This document shows positions 53,144 through 61,568 of a stretch of DNA of 64,000 nt, in pieces. Below the pieces are notes generated by a model that was not told the origin of the DNA, did no database searches, and saw nothing but the letters and a program-made list of their open reading frames with translations. The position numbers and the translations under genes are program-made. The stretch comes from Kiloniellaceae bacterium (GTDB lineage Bacteria > Pseudomonadota > Alphaproteobacteria > Kiloniellales > J153): NCBI GenBank assembly GCA_021776095.1, contig JAJFGO010000122.1:1-64000 (forward strand), given 5' to 3'. Position 1 is the first letter of the stretch. Each line of letters opens with the position of its first letter.

Positions 53144-53341
53144 TTAGGTGCCTTGCTGCATTAGCGTGCGCTGACGCAATTCCTCTTTGTCTTGGTCGCT
53201 CAGGGCCTGGTCCTTTTGGCCCAGATAGGTCCCCTTCTGATAATTCAGAACCCGCCCCTGTTCGGCTTCGTCGCATCCGGCGAGCATGAAGGCGGCGGCG
53301 AAAATAGGGACAAGGGGGAAAAGCCAAGGTCTCGATCGCAT
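53144..53341 (-). CDS. Small lipoprotein of the formate dehydrogenase cluster
   Basis: The 65-residue protein starts at ATG 53341 with GGAGGG seven bases upstream. It begins with a lipoprotein signal, FPLVPIFAAAFMLAGC, with the lipobox LAGC and acylated Cys23. The mature part (DEAEQGRVLNYQKGTYLGQK and a QALSDQDKEELRQRT helix) is short and polar. It lies between the FdhB-type and cytochrome b genes. Function is unknown; similar small lipoproteins appear in this type of cluster. A larger open frame across it (to 54034) is mostly a shadow of the FeS gene. Confidence 0.75.
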   Translation of the reverse strand: MRSRPWLFPLVPIFAAAFMLAGCDEAEQGRVLNYQKGTYLGQKDQALSDQDKEELRQRTLMQQGT

Positions 53342-53594
53342 GAAAAATCCCTCCGGATTTGGTCTTGTCAGGATCGGCGTCCCGGCGTCGCCGGGGACTG
53401 ACTCGAGCCGCTCCGCGCCCGCTCTATCGGTTGCGCGCGCGCTCGCAAAGCTTCGGCATGGGCGCTCCGCCCGCCGCCGCCATCCCACGCGTCGCATAGA
53501 CATGGTGAAGATTCTATTAAAATTCCAGGATCGTGGGGACGGCGGTTGCCCGCCGCCCCCTGTCCCGTCCCCCCGTCTTCCGGGAGCAATCGGC

Positions 53595-54191
53595 CTAGGA
53601 GCCCGACTTCTGCTGGTACGCCGTGCCCCAGCCCCAAGCGCCCGACCCAAAGCCGCGGGCGACCACGCGCTCGCGGTAGATGTCGGACACAATAGAGCCG
53701 TCGCCGGCGAGCAGGGCCTTAGTCGCGCACATTTCCGCGCATAGCGGCAATTTGCCCTCGGCCAGACGGTTGCGCCCGTACTTGGCGAACTCGGCGGAGG
53801 AATGATCCTCCTCCGGCCCACCAGCACAGAAGGTGCACTTGTCCATCTTGCCGCGACTGCCGAAATTGCCCGCCTGCGGAAACTGCGGCGCCCCGAAGGG
53901 ACAAGCATAGAAGCAGTAACCACAACCGATGCACAGATCCTTGGAGTGCAGGACCACGCCCTCGTCGCTCTGATAGAAGCAATCGACCGGGCACACCGCC
54001 ATGCATGGCGCGTCCGAGCAATGCATGCAGGCAACCGAGATCGAACGCTCGCCCGGCTTACCGTCGTTGATTGTTACGACGCGGCGCCTGTTCACGCCCC
54101 ATGGCACTTCGTGCTCGTTCTTGCACGCCGTGACACAGGCATTGCATTCAATGCAGCGCTCCGCGTCGCAGAGGAATTTCATTCTTGCCAT
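53595..54191 (-). CDS. fdoH: Formate dehydrogenase iron-sulfur subunit (beta)
   Basis: The 198-residue ferredoxin-type protein has four Cys clusters: CIECNACVTACKNEH, CMHCSDAPCMAVCPVDC, CIGCGYCFYACPFGAP and a final CTFC/C pair. It therefore carries four 4Fe-4S centres, like FdnH/FdoH and related subunits. It relays electrons from the catalytic subunit to the cytochrome b. It lacks the C-terminal membrane helix of E. coli FdnH. It follows the alpha gene by 14 bases. Confidence 0.93.
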   Translation of the reverse strand: MARMKFLCDAERCIECNACVTACKNEHEVPWGVNRRRVVTINDGKPGERSISVACMHCSDAPCMAVCPVDCFYQSDEGVVLHSKDLCIGCGYCFYACPFGAPQFPQAGNFGSRGKMDKCTFCAGGPEEDHSSAEFAKYGRNRLAEGKLPLCAEMCATKALLAGDGSIVSDIYRERVVARGFGSGAWGWGTAYQQKSGS

Positions 54192-54205
54192 AATTCATTT
54201 CCTCC

Positions 54206-57079
54206 TTAGGCCGGTTCGATGCGGCACAGGGTGGTCTTGGATTCCTGCATATTGGTCACCGAGTCGTACCCATAGGTTTGCGCCGTATTGCTGGCCTCGC
54301 CCAAGACATAGGGGTCGGCCCCGGCCGGGTATTTACTTCTCTGGTCCTCACCCATCCAGTGACCCCCGAAGTGGAAAGGCATGAAAGCGACGCCGCGCCC
54401 GACACGTTGGGTCACCAGCGCTTTGACCTTTAACTTGGCGTTATTCTCCGGACCATGCAGCCAGACCATCTGACCGTCCCGGACGCCCAGGTTGTTCGCG
54501 TCGACCGTATTGATCTCGACGAACATGTCCTGCTGCAACTCGGCCAGCCAGGGGTTGGAGCGGGTTTCTTCGCCGCCGCCCTCGTATTCGACCAAGCGGC
54601 CGGAGGTGAGGATCATCGGGAAGTTCTTGGAGAAGTCCTTGTCCTGGATCGACTTGTACATGATCGGCAGGCGATACATGCGCCGGTCCGTATAGGTCGG
54701 ATAATCGGCCACCAGATCGCGCCGCGGCGTATACAGCGGCTCGCGGTGAATCGGCACCGGATCCGGGAAGTTCCAGACCACGGTACGGGCCTTGGCATTG
54801 CCGAAGGGGGCGCAGCCATGCTTGATCGCGACCCGCTGGATGCCACCGGACAGGTCGGTCTTCCAGTTGGTCTTGTCGCCCGCGATCTTTTCGATCACTT
54901 CCACTTCCGCTGCAGTCAGATCCTTGTCCCAACCGAGCTTTTTCAGCATGGCCATGGAGAACTCGGGATAGCCGTCCTTGATCTCCGAGCCAACCGGGTA
55001 GCTGCCTTCGGCCAGCAGGTTCTGGCCGTCGCGCTCCACGCCGAAACGGGCACGGAAGCACAGACCACCCTCCGCCACCGGTTTGGACGGATCGTAAAGC
55101 ACTGGGGTCCCCGGATGCTTCATTTCCGGCGTCCCCCAACTCGGCCACGGCATGCCGTAATAATCGCCGTCGGCCGGACCGCCCAAGGCACGCAGGCTGG
55201 TCCTGTCGAAGGTGTGCTGGTTCGCCATGTGCAACTTAAGGCGTTCCGGCGATTGTCCGGTATAGCCGATGGTCCACATACCGCGGTTGATTTCGCGGGT
55301 GATATCCTCGACGACCGGGGCTTCGCCCTTCACCTCGATGTGCTTGAAGAACTCATCGGCGAAGCCAAGCTTTTTGGCGAAGAGGTACATGATGTCCTGG
55401 TCGGGCTTCGACTCGAACAACGGCGCGACCACTCTTTCGCGCCACTGGATCGAGCGATTCGAAGCCGTGACCGAGCCATAGGTCTCGAACTGCGTCGCCG
55501 CGGGTAAGAGGTAGACCCCGTCGGTCCGGTCGTGCATGACCGCAGTCATGGTCGGATAGGGATCGACTACGACCAAAAGATCGAGCTTCGACATCGCCTT
55601 CTTCATGTCGGGCAAGCGCGTCTGCGAGTTCGGCGCGTGGCCCCAGAAGACCATGGCCCGCAAGTTATCGGGCTGGTCGATGTTCTCCTTGGCTTCGAGC
55701 GCCAAGTCGAACCAGCGCGACACCGGCACACCCGCCGACTCCATCAGCTTCTTGGAGGCGAAACGGCCGAGCAAGTAGTCGTAATCCACATCCCAGACCC
55801 GCGCCCAGTGCTTCCAGGAACCGGTCTTGATGCCGTAGTAACCCGGCAAAGTGTGACACAGCACGCCCAGATCGGTCGCGCCCTGCACGTTGTCGTGGCC
55901 GCGGTAGATATTGGCGCCACCGCCGGAGGTGCCGATGGTGCCCAAGGCCAGACCCAGGATGCAGTACGCCCGGGTGTTGTTGTTCCCGTTCGTGTGCTGC
56001 GTCCCGCCCATGCACCAGATGATGGTGAAGGGCCGGTTGTTGGCTAGGGTCCGCGCGACCCGGCGAAGCTGCGAGCCCGGCACGCCGGTTACCCTTTCAA
56101 CTTCTTCCGGGGCCCACTTTTTGACCTCCTGCCGGATCTGATCCATGCCCCAGACGCGCTGGCGGATGAACTCCTTGTCCTCCCAGCTGTTCTCGAACAC
56201 GTGCCAGAGGATGCCCCAGATCAAGGCGACGTCTGTGCCCGGGCGGAACCGGACATATTCGTCGGCATGCGCGGCCGTGCGGGTAAACCGCGGGTCGCAC
56301 ACGATGAAGGGCGCGTTGTTCTGTTCCTTGGCCTTCAGCATATGCTGCATGGCCACCGGATGCGCCTCGGCCGGATTGCCGCCGATCTGGAAGATCGCGC
56401 GGGAGTTATGGATGTCGTTGTAAGAATTGGTCATGGCGCCGTAGCCCCAGGTGTTAGCAACACCCGCGACCGTGGTCGAATGACAGATGCGCGCCTGGTG
56501 ATCGCCGTTGTTCGATCCCCAGAAGGCATAGAATTTGCGGAACAGATAAGCCTGCTCGTTGCTGTGCTTGGCGGAGCCCAGCCAATACACCGAGTCGGGG
56601 CCCGATTTCTCGCGGATCTCGAGCATCTTGTCGCCGATCTCGTTGATCGCTTCTTCCCAGGAGACTTTGGTCCACTTGCCGTTGACCAGCTTGGTCGGGC
56701 TCTTCAAGCGCCGTTCGCCATGGGCGTGCTCGCGCACCGATGCGCCCTTGGCGCAGTGCGCGCCCAAGTTGAAGGGGCTGTCCCAGCCGGGCTCCTGCCC
56801 GATCCAAACCCCATCGCGCACCTCCGCGATGACCGTGCATCCGACAGAACAGTGCGTGCAAACCGATTTGATCTGCTTGACTCGGCTGTCGCCCGCGCTT
56901 TGCGCTGCAGCCTTCTCGACTCTCCCGAAGGAAAGAGCGGTCCCGGCCGCGACGCCGCCGGCGGTCAGGCCGGAGCGCTTCAAGAAAGTGCGACGGTCAA
57001 TAGCGTTGCCGGTCACCCCGGCGAGCGCTTTTGACAAACGGGGGCCATTCGCAACCCCATTCGTCTTTTTCGTAAGCAT
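54206..57079 (-). CDS. fdoG: Periplasmic formate dehydrogenase alpha subunit (Tat-exported)
   Basis: This is the catalytic molybdo/tungsto-bisMGD subunit, 957 residues. The Tat signal is RRTFLKRSG (residues 29-37) with cleavage after AAAQ near residue 60. The 4Fe-4S Cys are C74, C77, C81 and C109. The metal ligand is C199 in ARICHSTTVAG, where E. coli FdnG has selenocysteine, so no SECIS is needed. WGYGAMTNSYNDI and GGNPAEAHP follow. It oxidises formate in the periplasm and gives electrons to FdoH and FdoI. Upstream lie a small Tat protein and a TorD-like chaperone, which fits Tat export. Confidence 0.94.
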   Translation of the reverse strand: MLTKKTNGVANGPRLSKALAGVTGNAIDRRTFLKRSGLTAGGVAAGTALSFGRVEKAAAQSAGDSRVKQIKSVCTHCSVGCTVIAEVRDGVWIGQEPGWDSPFNLGAHCAKGASVREHAHGERRLKSPTKLVNGKWTKVSWEEAINEIGDKMLEIREKSGPDSVYWLGSAKHSNEQAYLFRKFYAFWGSNNGDHQARICHSTTVAGVANTWGYGAMTNSYNDIHNSRAIFQIGGNPAEAHPVAMQHMLKAKEQNNAPFIVCDPRFTRTAAHADEYVRFRPGTDVALIWGILWHVFENSWEDKEFIRQRVWGMDQIRQEVKKWAPEEVERVTGVPGSQLRRVARTLANNRPFTIIWCMGGTQHTNGNNNTRAYCILGLALGTIGTSGGGANIYRGHDNVQGATDLGVLCHTLPGYYGIKTGSWKHWARVWDVDYDYLLGRFASKKLMESAGVPVSRWFDLALEAKENIDQPDNLRAMVFWGHAPNSQTRLPDMKKAMSKLDLLVVVDPYPTMTAVMHDRTDGVYLLPAATQFETYGSVTASNRSIQWRERVVAPLFESKPDQDIMYLFAKKLGFADEFFKHIEVKGEAPVVEDITREINRGMWTIGYTGQSPERLKLHMANQHTFDRTSLRALGGPADGDYYGMPWPSWGTPEMKHPGTPVLYDPSKPVAEGGLCFRARFGVERDGQNLLAEGSYPVGSEIKDGYPEFSMAMLKKLGWDKDLTAAEVEVIEKIAGDKTNWKTDLSGGIQRVAIKHGCAPFGNAKARTVVWNFPDPVPIHREPLYTPRRDLVADYPTYTDRRMYRLPIMYKSIQDKDFSKNFPMILTSGRLVEYEGGGEETRSNPWLAELQQDMFVEINTVDANNLGVRDGQMVWLHGPENNAKLKVKALVTQRVGRGVAFMPFHFGGHWMGEDQRSKYPAGADPYVLGEASNTAQTYGYDSVTNMQESKTTLCRIEPA

Positions 57080-57156
57080 TGACCTCTCCTGTGTTTCGCC
57101 GTTCCGAACCGCCCGCGAGCGACCGGAACCCTATGCGCCTAGAAAATCCCGAATTT

Positions 57157-57351
57157 CTAGAAGCGCGCCAATTTGTAGAACGTCTTCACATGCTCCGTCT
57201 CTTGATAGCCGGAGCCTCCGGTCGGCTTTTCCGCCGGCGCCGCTTGGGTCACCGAGGCGCTTAGCCCCGCTGCCGCCGCCGCGCCGGTTCCGAGACCGAC
57301 CTTGCGGAAGAAGTCCCGACGGTCCAGGGCCGCCGTTTCCTTCTTACTCAT
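57157..57351 (-). CDS. Small Tat-signal protein of the formate dehydrogenase cluster
   Basis: The protein is 64 residues from ATG 57351 (MSKKETAALDRRDFFRKVG); an open frame to 57384 precedes it. RRDFFRK with a Gly/Ala-rich hydrophobic stretch is a twin-arginine signal. The mature part is only about 28 residues (EKPTGGSGYQETEHVKTFY). Such a small Tat protein is a regular neighbour of this class of formate dehydrogenase, annotated as a formate dehydrogenase region protein. It may travel with the enzyme as a helper. It lies 77 bases before the alpha gene. Confidence 0.75.
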   Translation of the reverse strand: MSKKETAALDRRDFFRKVGLGTGAAAAAGLSASVTQAAPAEKPTGGSGYQETEHVKTFYKLARF

Positions 57352-57465
57352 GTCACTTTCCCTTTCCTTCTGACTTGAAATCATCGTGCTCCAGATACGT
57401 CGTGGGCGATCCTTAGTCTCGATCCGCCGGGCCCGCCCCGCCTCACCGGATCGCCGCGATCTCGC

Positions 57466-58071
57466 TCAGGCCGCCATCTCGAAGGCCTGATTCTCGATCG
57501 CCAGGAATACCTTGCCGATCGTGCCGATCGGCATGTAAAGCGCGGCCGAACGCGCCGCCTCCAAATCCTCGAAGAATCGCGGCGCCCAACAGCCGATGTG
57601 ACGCGCGAAAAATTCCTGCTGTTGGGCAAGGCTCATGGGCTCGCCGAAGGCGCCCGTAATCAGGCCCGCCATGATCTCGCACAGGCTGGCGATATGGTCT
57701 TCCGGCTCCGTCACCTGACCGATACGGGCGATGCCCAGCTTAGCCATGTCGGCGCGCAAGGTCGCCAGCGGCTTTTCGTTGAGAAAACCGGTTAGGTAGT
57801 AAGAGCCGTAAGGCAAGAGCTCGCCCTGCCCCACACCCACGAAAAGATCGAAGTATTCTTGCTCGGCCTGCGCCGCAGTCGCGCCGCGTGCCGCCGCCGC
57901 CAGAGCCTTCACGCCTTTGCCCAGCGCAGTATCGTCACCGGTCAGGCCGCGCATGAATTTAAGCGTCGCCAGGTCCGGGGATGTGGTCAGGAAGCGCGCG
58001 ATCAGCGCATACCAATGGGCCCGAAGCCGGTCCTCATCGGCAATTTCGCTTACGGCTACGTCGTCCGCCAA
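57466..58071 (-). CDS. TorD/DmsD-family Tat chaperone
   Basis: The 201-residue all-helical protein has the family core EQEYFDLFVGVGQGELLPYGSYYLTGF (residues 70-96), then EPEDHIASLCEIMAGL, the histidine and aspartate motif of TorD-like chaperones. It should bind the Tat signal or the apoenzyme of the formate dehydrogenase during cofactor loading. It opens the formate dehydrogenase operon. A sigma-70 type promoter lies 150 bases upstream. Confidence 0.85.
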   Translation of the reverse strand: MADDVAVSEIADEDRLRAHWYALIARFLTTSPDLATLKFMRGLTGDDTALGKGVKALAAAARGATAAQAEQEYFDLFVGVGQGELLPYGSYYLTGFLNEKPLATLRADMAKLGIARIGQVTEPEDHIASLCEIMAGLITGAFGEPMSLAQQQEFFARHIGCWAPRFFEDLEAARSAALYMPIGTIGKVFLAIENQAFEMAA

Positions 58072-58411
58072 GCGGCCCTCCCGTTGGCGCCAGTTGCGCC
58101 ATTTCAGACCTTCGATTCGGTCTTTGTCTATTTTGGGGCCCGGCCGCTTCCATTAGAACCGGCCGCGCGCACTAAAAACCATTAACTTTCAAAGGTTTTT
58201 CGCATGCCCAGAAAGAAATTAGAGAAGCTTTCCGTTAACCTGTCAAGAAAATGCGTTGCTGCACCCGCGAAGACATAAATCGACACTAAACGTCTAACGA
58301 AGGCCGAAACCGATTTCGACATAAAGCGCGCCCATGGGCACGGTCAGTTACATCGCTGATCGATGTCAAAGTGGTATGAATATTAGCCCGGTCACAGTGC
58401 AGGCGGGGAAT
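58072..58411 (-). other. 340-base intergenic region before the TorD-like gene
   Basis: No gene is seen. It holds the sigma-70 type promoter at 58218-58246. A weak FNR-like sequence, CTGAT-CGAT-GTCAA (58356-58369, eight of ten defined bases), lies about 110 bases further upstream, too far for class II activation. The right end (58250-58330) is ordinary intergenic DNA. Confidence 0.4.
58218..58246 (-). promoter_or_regulatory. Sigma-70 promoter for the formate dehydrogenase operon
   Basis: On the minus strand: TTGACA (58246-58241), 17-base spacer, TCTAAT (58223-58218). The -35 is perfect, the -10 has one mismatch and the spacing is ideal. Transcription should start near 58211, giving a leader of about 140 bases before the TorD-like start. 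Confidence 0.6.
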
Positions 58412-59071
58412 TCAATCCTCTGTGCGACCCCAGCGCCGCTCCAGCGCGCCGCGCCGCCGGGCCAGGGGGGCGGGCGACGTCGCCGCGGACGGCGCCGTTT
58501 CATCTTCGAGCGCGGCGACAACCGCCGGCTCCCCGGTGGTTTCCTCGTCCGTCGATAGTTCGCCCGGGTCTTGATCGCTTTCTTCCGCGGGCGCTTCGGA
58601 CGCCGATTCGTCGGTTTTCGAATCGTCCGCTTTCTGAGCCTCTTCCTCCTCGACCACGAAACCCTTGCCAACCTGATACAGCGTCTTCAGGCCAGCGACG
58701 ACCGTGGCGGCGTCGGTGAAATCGTCGTCGTAATCGTTCAGGCCATCCAGGCCGGCGAGCAATGGATTAGACCGCCATAAGCAGCGCAGGGCCCGGCGGC
58801 GAAGCACCTCCGGCACGTTTTGCTTCATGAAGACGGTGAAATCGGCGTCGGCATCCAAGGTCTCGGGATCGGGCAGCGCCGCCAATTCCTCATCGCTCAG
58901 GACATCCGCTTCATCCCGATCGCCCCCCACCGGGGCCGCGCCCTGGTCCACCGATTCGGGCAAGGCCGTGCCCGCCTCCGCCGATGGCATGGGGCCGGGC
59001 GCCGGCTCGGCCAAATCGCTGCGTTTGCGGCGCGACCAGCGCGAGAGAATGTTTTCGTCGGAGTCAGCCAT
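58412..59071 (-). CDS. DUF3306 protein
   Basis: The 219-residue acidic protein carries the DUF3306 pattern: ENILSRWSRRK at the start, then LPDPETLDADADFTVFMKQNVPEVLRRRALRCLWRSNP and GLNDYDDDFTDA. Its C-terminal 70 residues are an acidic, low-complexity tail. This family accompanies formate dehydrogenase genes in alpha- and betaproteobacteria; the role is unknown but probably in assembly or maturation. It follows the DUF3305 gene by 20 bases. Confidence 0.85.
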   Translation of the reverse strand: MADSDENILSRWSRRKRSDLAEPAPGPMPSAEAGTALPESVDQGAAPVGGDRDEADVLSDEELAALPDPETLDADADFTVFMKQNVPEVLRRRALRCLWRSNPLLAGLDGLNDYDDDFTDAATVVAGLKTLYQVGKGFVVEEEEAQKADDSKTDESASEAPAEESDQDPGELSTDEETTGEPAVVAALEDETAPSAATSPAPLARRRGALERRWGRTED

Positions 59072-59091
59072 GACGTCTCTTGGTCCTGCCC

Positions 59092-59631
59092 CTAGCCCTC
59101 GCCGGTGCCGCCCGCGGCTGCCGACGGTTTTCGGACGAAGCCGGTCTCATTTGGATCGTAGCGCTTGCGCTTGCGTTTATAGAACGGCTCATCGACATGA
59201 TGCTGCGCCACGTAATTCTCGACGAAAGCGATGACGTCGGCCGGCATGGGTACGGCCTCGACGATTTCCTCGCCGCTGTCCAGATAGTCCTGGGCCTCGT
59301 AAGGGCTCGCGGTAACCAGGAAGGGTACCATCTCGTGCATCGCGTCGGGTTCCTCGTCGCCGCGCAGAACCACGAAGATGCGCGGCGGCGTCTGCGAAAG
59401 ATTCACCTTGTAGGCTTCGGTCTCCTTGCGGAACAGCGATAGGGTCAGGGTCCCGCCGTGATACTGATCCCAGCCCTCGCCTTGGCTTAGCAAGGTCCAG
59501 GCCTCCCTGGGTTCGCAAGCGGGGGCGCCCGGGAACACAGCCACCGGGCGCCAGGAATAATCCTGCCAGGGATGGGCGCTCTCACGCCGCTCCAACACCA
59601 CGCCGAGCGGTAGGGTTTCCTCAATCGCCAT
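59092..59631 (-). CDS. DUF3305 protein
   Basis: This protein is 179 residues from ATG 59631 (MAIEETLPLGVVLERRES); a frame open to 59658 gives nine more codons and is less likely. It matches DUF3305: ERRESAHPWQDYSWRPVAV, then GTLTLSLFRKETEAYKVNL and PYEAQDYLDSGEEIVEAVPMP, and a basic C-terminal segment PFYKRKRKRYDP. It is the standard partner of DUF3306 upstream of FdhABC genes. Function is unknown. It is probably the first gene of the accessory pair. Confidence 0.85.
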   Translation of the reverse strand: MAIEETLPLGVVLERRESAHPWQDYSWRPVAVFPGAPACEPREAWTLLSQGEGWDQYHGGTLTLSLFRKETEAYKVNLSQTPPRIFVVLRGDEEPDAMHEMVPFLVTASPYEAQDYLDSGEEIVEAVPMPADVIAFVENYVAQHHVDEPFYKRKRKRYDPNETGFVRKPSAAAGGTGEG

Positions 59632-59760
59632 CGATCGCCATTTCGCTTGCGGCCGCAACGGCCTTCATAATGGGGAAATCGACGCCAATCGGCAAAGCCG
59701 TTCTTCGCAGCCCCACGCCAAGGTAGGGCGGCCCAACCATTCGGGGCGCCTCACCAAGTC

Positions 59761-60242
59761 TCACTTGATCAAGAAGCGCAAGGTCAGCTCCCGCCAGTAG
59801 GCGTACTGCTCGGCCGGCAACTTGAATGGCGCACAGGCCAAGACCGCCCCTTGCGCGGCATTCGCGGTCTGACGATAGCTCCGATCCGCAAAGCTGCGCT
59901 CAATGTCGCTGACATAGGCTTACGGATGGTCCCGCTGCGGTTCAAGGAAACGTCGATCACGACCGGCCCCGGCGCGCCCTGAGCCGTTTGCGTTGAGCCG
60001 GGCCAGCAGCGTGCGATCTGTGCCCGTATCGCCGCGGCTAGCTCTTGCAAGATCGCCAGGTCCTGGGCTGCCATGTCGTCGACGGCCTCACCAATCATGG
60101 TCACCCCCGGTCCGGGCGCCTCAGGCTGCTCAGGCGCGGAATCCGGTTCCACGACCTCCGGCAGGGCGATCCGCGGTGGAGCCGGAGCTCCCGTCGAAGC
60201 CCATTCCGACACTCGTCCCCAAGGCCAAGCCCCCGCAAGCAA
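59761..60242 (-). pseudogene. Frameshifted TolA/TonB C-terminal-like gene
   Basis: Read in the first frame from TTG 60242, the protein shows QELAAAIRAQIARCWPGS, then VVIDVSLNRSGTIRKP (to residue 109). The frame then breaks. In the next frame from 59916 it continues YVSDIERSFADRSYRQTANA, AAQGAVLACAPFKLPAEQYA and YWRELTLRFLIK to TGA 59761. Together these make a complete TolA-type C-terminal domain. One base is missing at about 59917, after AAG-CC. The N-terminus also lacks the membrane helix of TolA/TonB. It is a decayed gene, or a sequencing error at one position. Confidence 0.7.
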
Positions 60243-60309
60243 TTAGATCGCAGGCATACCAACAACTATTGGCACCGAGGGACTATTTGTCATTATAAAA
60301 GGTACCGAT

Positions 60310-60363
60310 CGTTCGGCGCGCGACCGAACGGTCGCCGAGGGCCTCTCTAGGGGACCCTCGGCG
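60310..60363 (-). terminator. Tandem stem-loops after the dihaem cytochrome gene
   Basis: CGCCGAGGG (60333-60341) pairs with CCCTCGGCG (60355-60363), and CGTTCGG (60310-60316) with CCGAACG (60324-60330). On the minus strand the second stem is followed by a short TTTT. They lie just after the stop at 60376 and fit a terminator of the cytochrome gene. Confidence 0.6.
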
Positions 60364-60375
60364 CATAGACTCCGG

Positions 60376-61146
60376 CTACTTGGCCGGGAGGGTTTGCGCG
60401 TAGGCCAGGATGTCGACCTGGTCCTGTACGCTGAGTGCGGCCAGAGCGACCATCGGGATGCCCGGCTGGCCGTTACGGATCTTGTGTAATGTCTCCCAGG
60501 GGTTTGCCTGGGCCACCGTGCCGATGTACTCCGGCTTTTTCTCGTCTTTAAAATTTATCTCCTTGCCGTCGAAGCCGTGACACACGGCGCAGACAGTCTG
60601 GTACAGGCGCGCACCGTTGGCCGCATTGCCACGTGCCTTTTTCGTCGCGCGGTCGATATATTGGTCCATGTCGACTTGCCCAAGGCTGACAAACATGGCC
60701 AGCTTCCTCACAGCACTTTCGGGAATCAGGTCCTCAGTGAAACCGTGGGTGCTATCGCGAATCACCGCGACGATCTTCTCCACTGGCTGACCCACCATGC
60801 TACGAACACCCTTGAGGCCGCTATAGTGCGAGCCTTTGGCGTAGGCGCCCTCGGCGCCCCTGTAATCCCAACCGTGGCATTCCTTGCAGCGCCAGGTTGT
60901 GGCGCCCTTCTTTTTGCCCGCGGCCGGATAGGCCGGGTGGGTCTCCTCGGGCGGGTCGTGCTCCAACACCGCCCACCACTTGTCGTAGAGGAGGCCACCA
61001 CGAGCGATCGTGAATATACCGGTCTCGGTCGTCGGATCGTCCGCCTGAACCACGTCACTCGACAGCCCTAATACAGCGACCGCGAAAACACCGGAGACGA
61101 CGGCAATACAACATCGCAAAATTGGAATTCGGTCGTCCTTGAGCAT
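60376..61146 (-). CDS. Exported dihaem cytochrome c
   Basis: The protein is 256 residues from ATG 61146 (MLKDDRIPILRCCIAVV), which has AAAGGGAG upstream; the longer frame to 61401 is not supported. A Sec signal ends near VVQA-D. Two haem motifs are seen: CKECH (about residue 85) and CAVCH (about 180), the second in a classical cytochrome c domain ending QVDILAYAQTLPAK. It likely carries electrons in the periplasm for the nearby formate dehydrogenase or another reductase. An FNR-type box precedes it. Confidence 0.88.
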   Translation of the reverse strand: MLKDDRIPILRCCIAVVSGVFAVAVLGLSSDVVQADDPTTETGIFTIARGGLLYDKWWAVLEHDPPEETHPAYPAAGKKKGATTWRCKECHGWDYRGAEGAYAKGSHYSGLKGVRSMVGQPVEKIVAVIRDSTHGFTEDLIPESAVRKLAMFVSLGQVDMDQYIDRATKKARGNAANGARLYQTVCAVCHGFDGKEINFKDEKKPEYIGTVAQANPWETLHKIRNGQPGIPMVALAALSVQDQVDILAYAQTLPAK

Positions 61147-61467
61147 GACAATCTCCCTTTTTTGGGATTGGCGCCGACTGTCATGAAGTACGGGCCACCG
61201 TCGCGCCAGATCCCCGCCGATTATTTCACATACGCTTTTGGCGCGAGGATCGCGTTGATCTAAATCATCAAAACGCGCGAAACGCGGCGTAGCGCCTAAG
61301 CGCACGGTCAGTGTAGTCGTCACGGGCCATGGCCGCCGGTCGGTCCGGCTAACCCGACATCGGGCCGTCGGGCTCATCTGCCTTGCGCTTGAAGATCTCA
61401 ACCCGGCGGGCCCCCGGAGCCCCGGCTCGCTTGCCGTTTCTGCCGCTAAGAAAAGCTATAAATCGCC
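61147..61467 (-). other. 321-base region upstream of the dihaem cytochrome
   Basis: No gene is seen. It contains the FNR-type box at 61255-61268 and a possible -10 element (TATGTG at 61232-61227 on the minus strand, or the AAATAAT just after it) at the right distance for class II activation. The left part has nothing else that I can assign. Confidence 0.45.
61255..61268. promoter_or_regulatory. FNR/FixK-type box, nine of ten bases
   Basis: TTGAT-CTAA-ATCAT against TTGAT-N4-ATCAA. It lies 109 bases upstream of the cytochrome start. Its centre is about 32 bases from the TATGTG element, which gives the -41.5 spacing seen in FNR-activated promoters. Low-oxygen induction of the cytochrome is inferred. 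Confidence 0.55.
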
Positions 61468-61566
61468 ATGATCGGTAACCTGTGGACCTGGTTCTGGGCG
61501 CCCACGGCCAGATACGGCTGGGGCGCAATCTTCATTGTCGGCGGAAACCCTTGGAGCCGTGGGTGA
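61468..61566 (+). pseudogene. Truncated NapC/NirT-type cytochrome c N-terminus
   Basis: The short frame from ATG 61468 reads MIGNLWTWFWAPTARYGWGA then IFIVGGNPWSRG and stops. The first 26 residues match the membrane anchor of NapC/NirT/TorC cytochromes (W-x-FW-x-P-[ST]-x-RY-x-x-GA). The rest of the gene, including all CxxCH motifs, is missing. The break lies next to a transposase remnant on the other strand, so insertion or deletion probably destroyed the gene. Confidence 0.55.
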
Positions 61567-61568
61567 TC

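Noticed and set aside
53144-54034. 296-codon open frame on the minus strand
   Set aside because: Only its last 65 codons make sense (the lipoprotein). The rest is a shadow of the iron-sulfur subunit gene and low-complexity Arg/Ser/Pro sequence.
58356-58369. FNR-like box upstream of the TorD-like gene
   Set aside because: Only eight of ten bases match and it lies about 110 bases upstream of the -35 of the sigma-70 promoter, too far for standard FNR activation.
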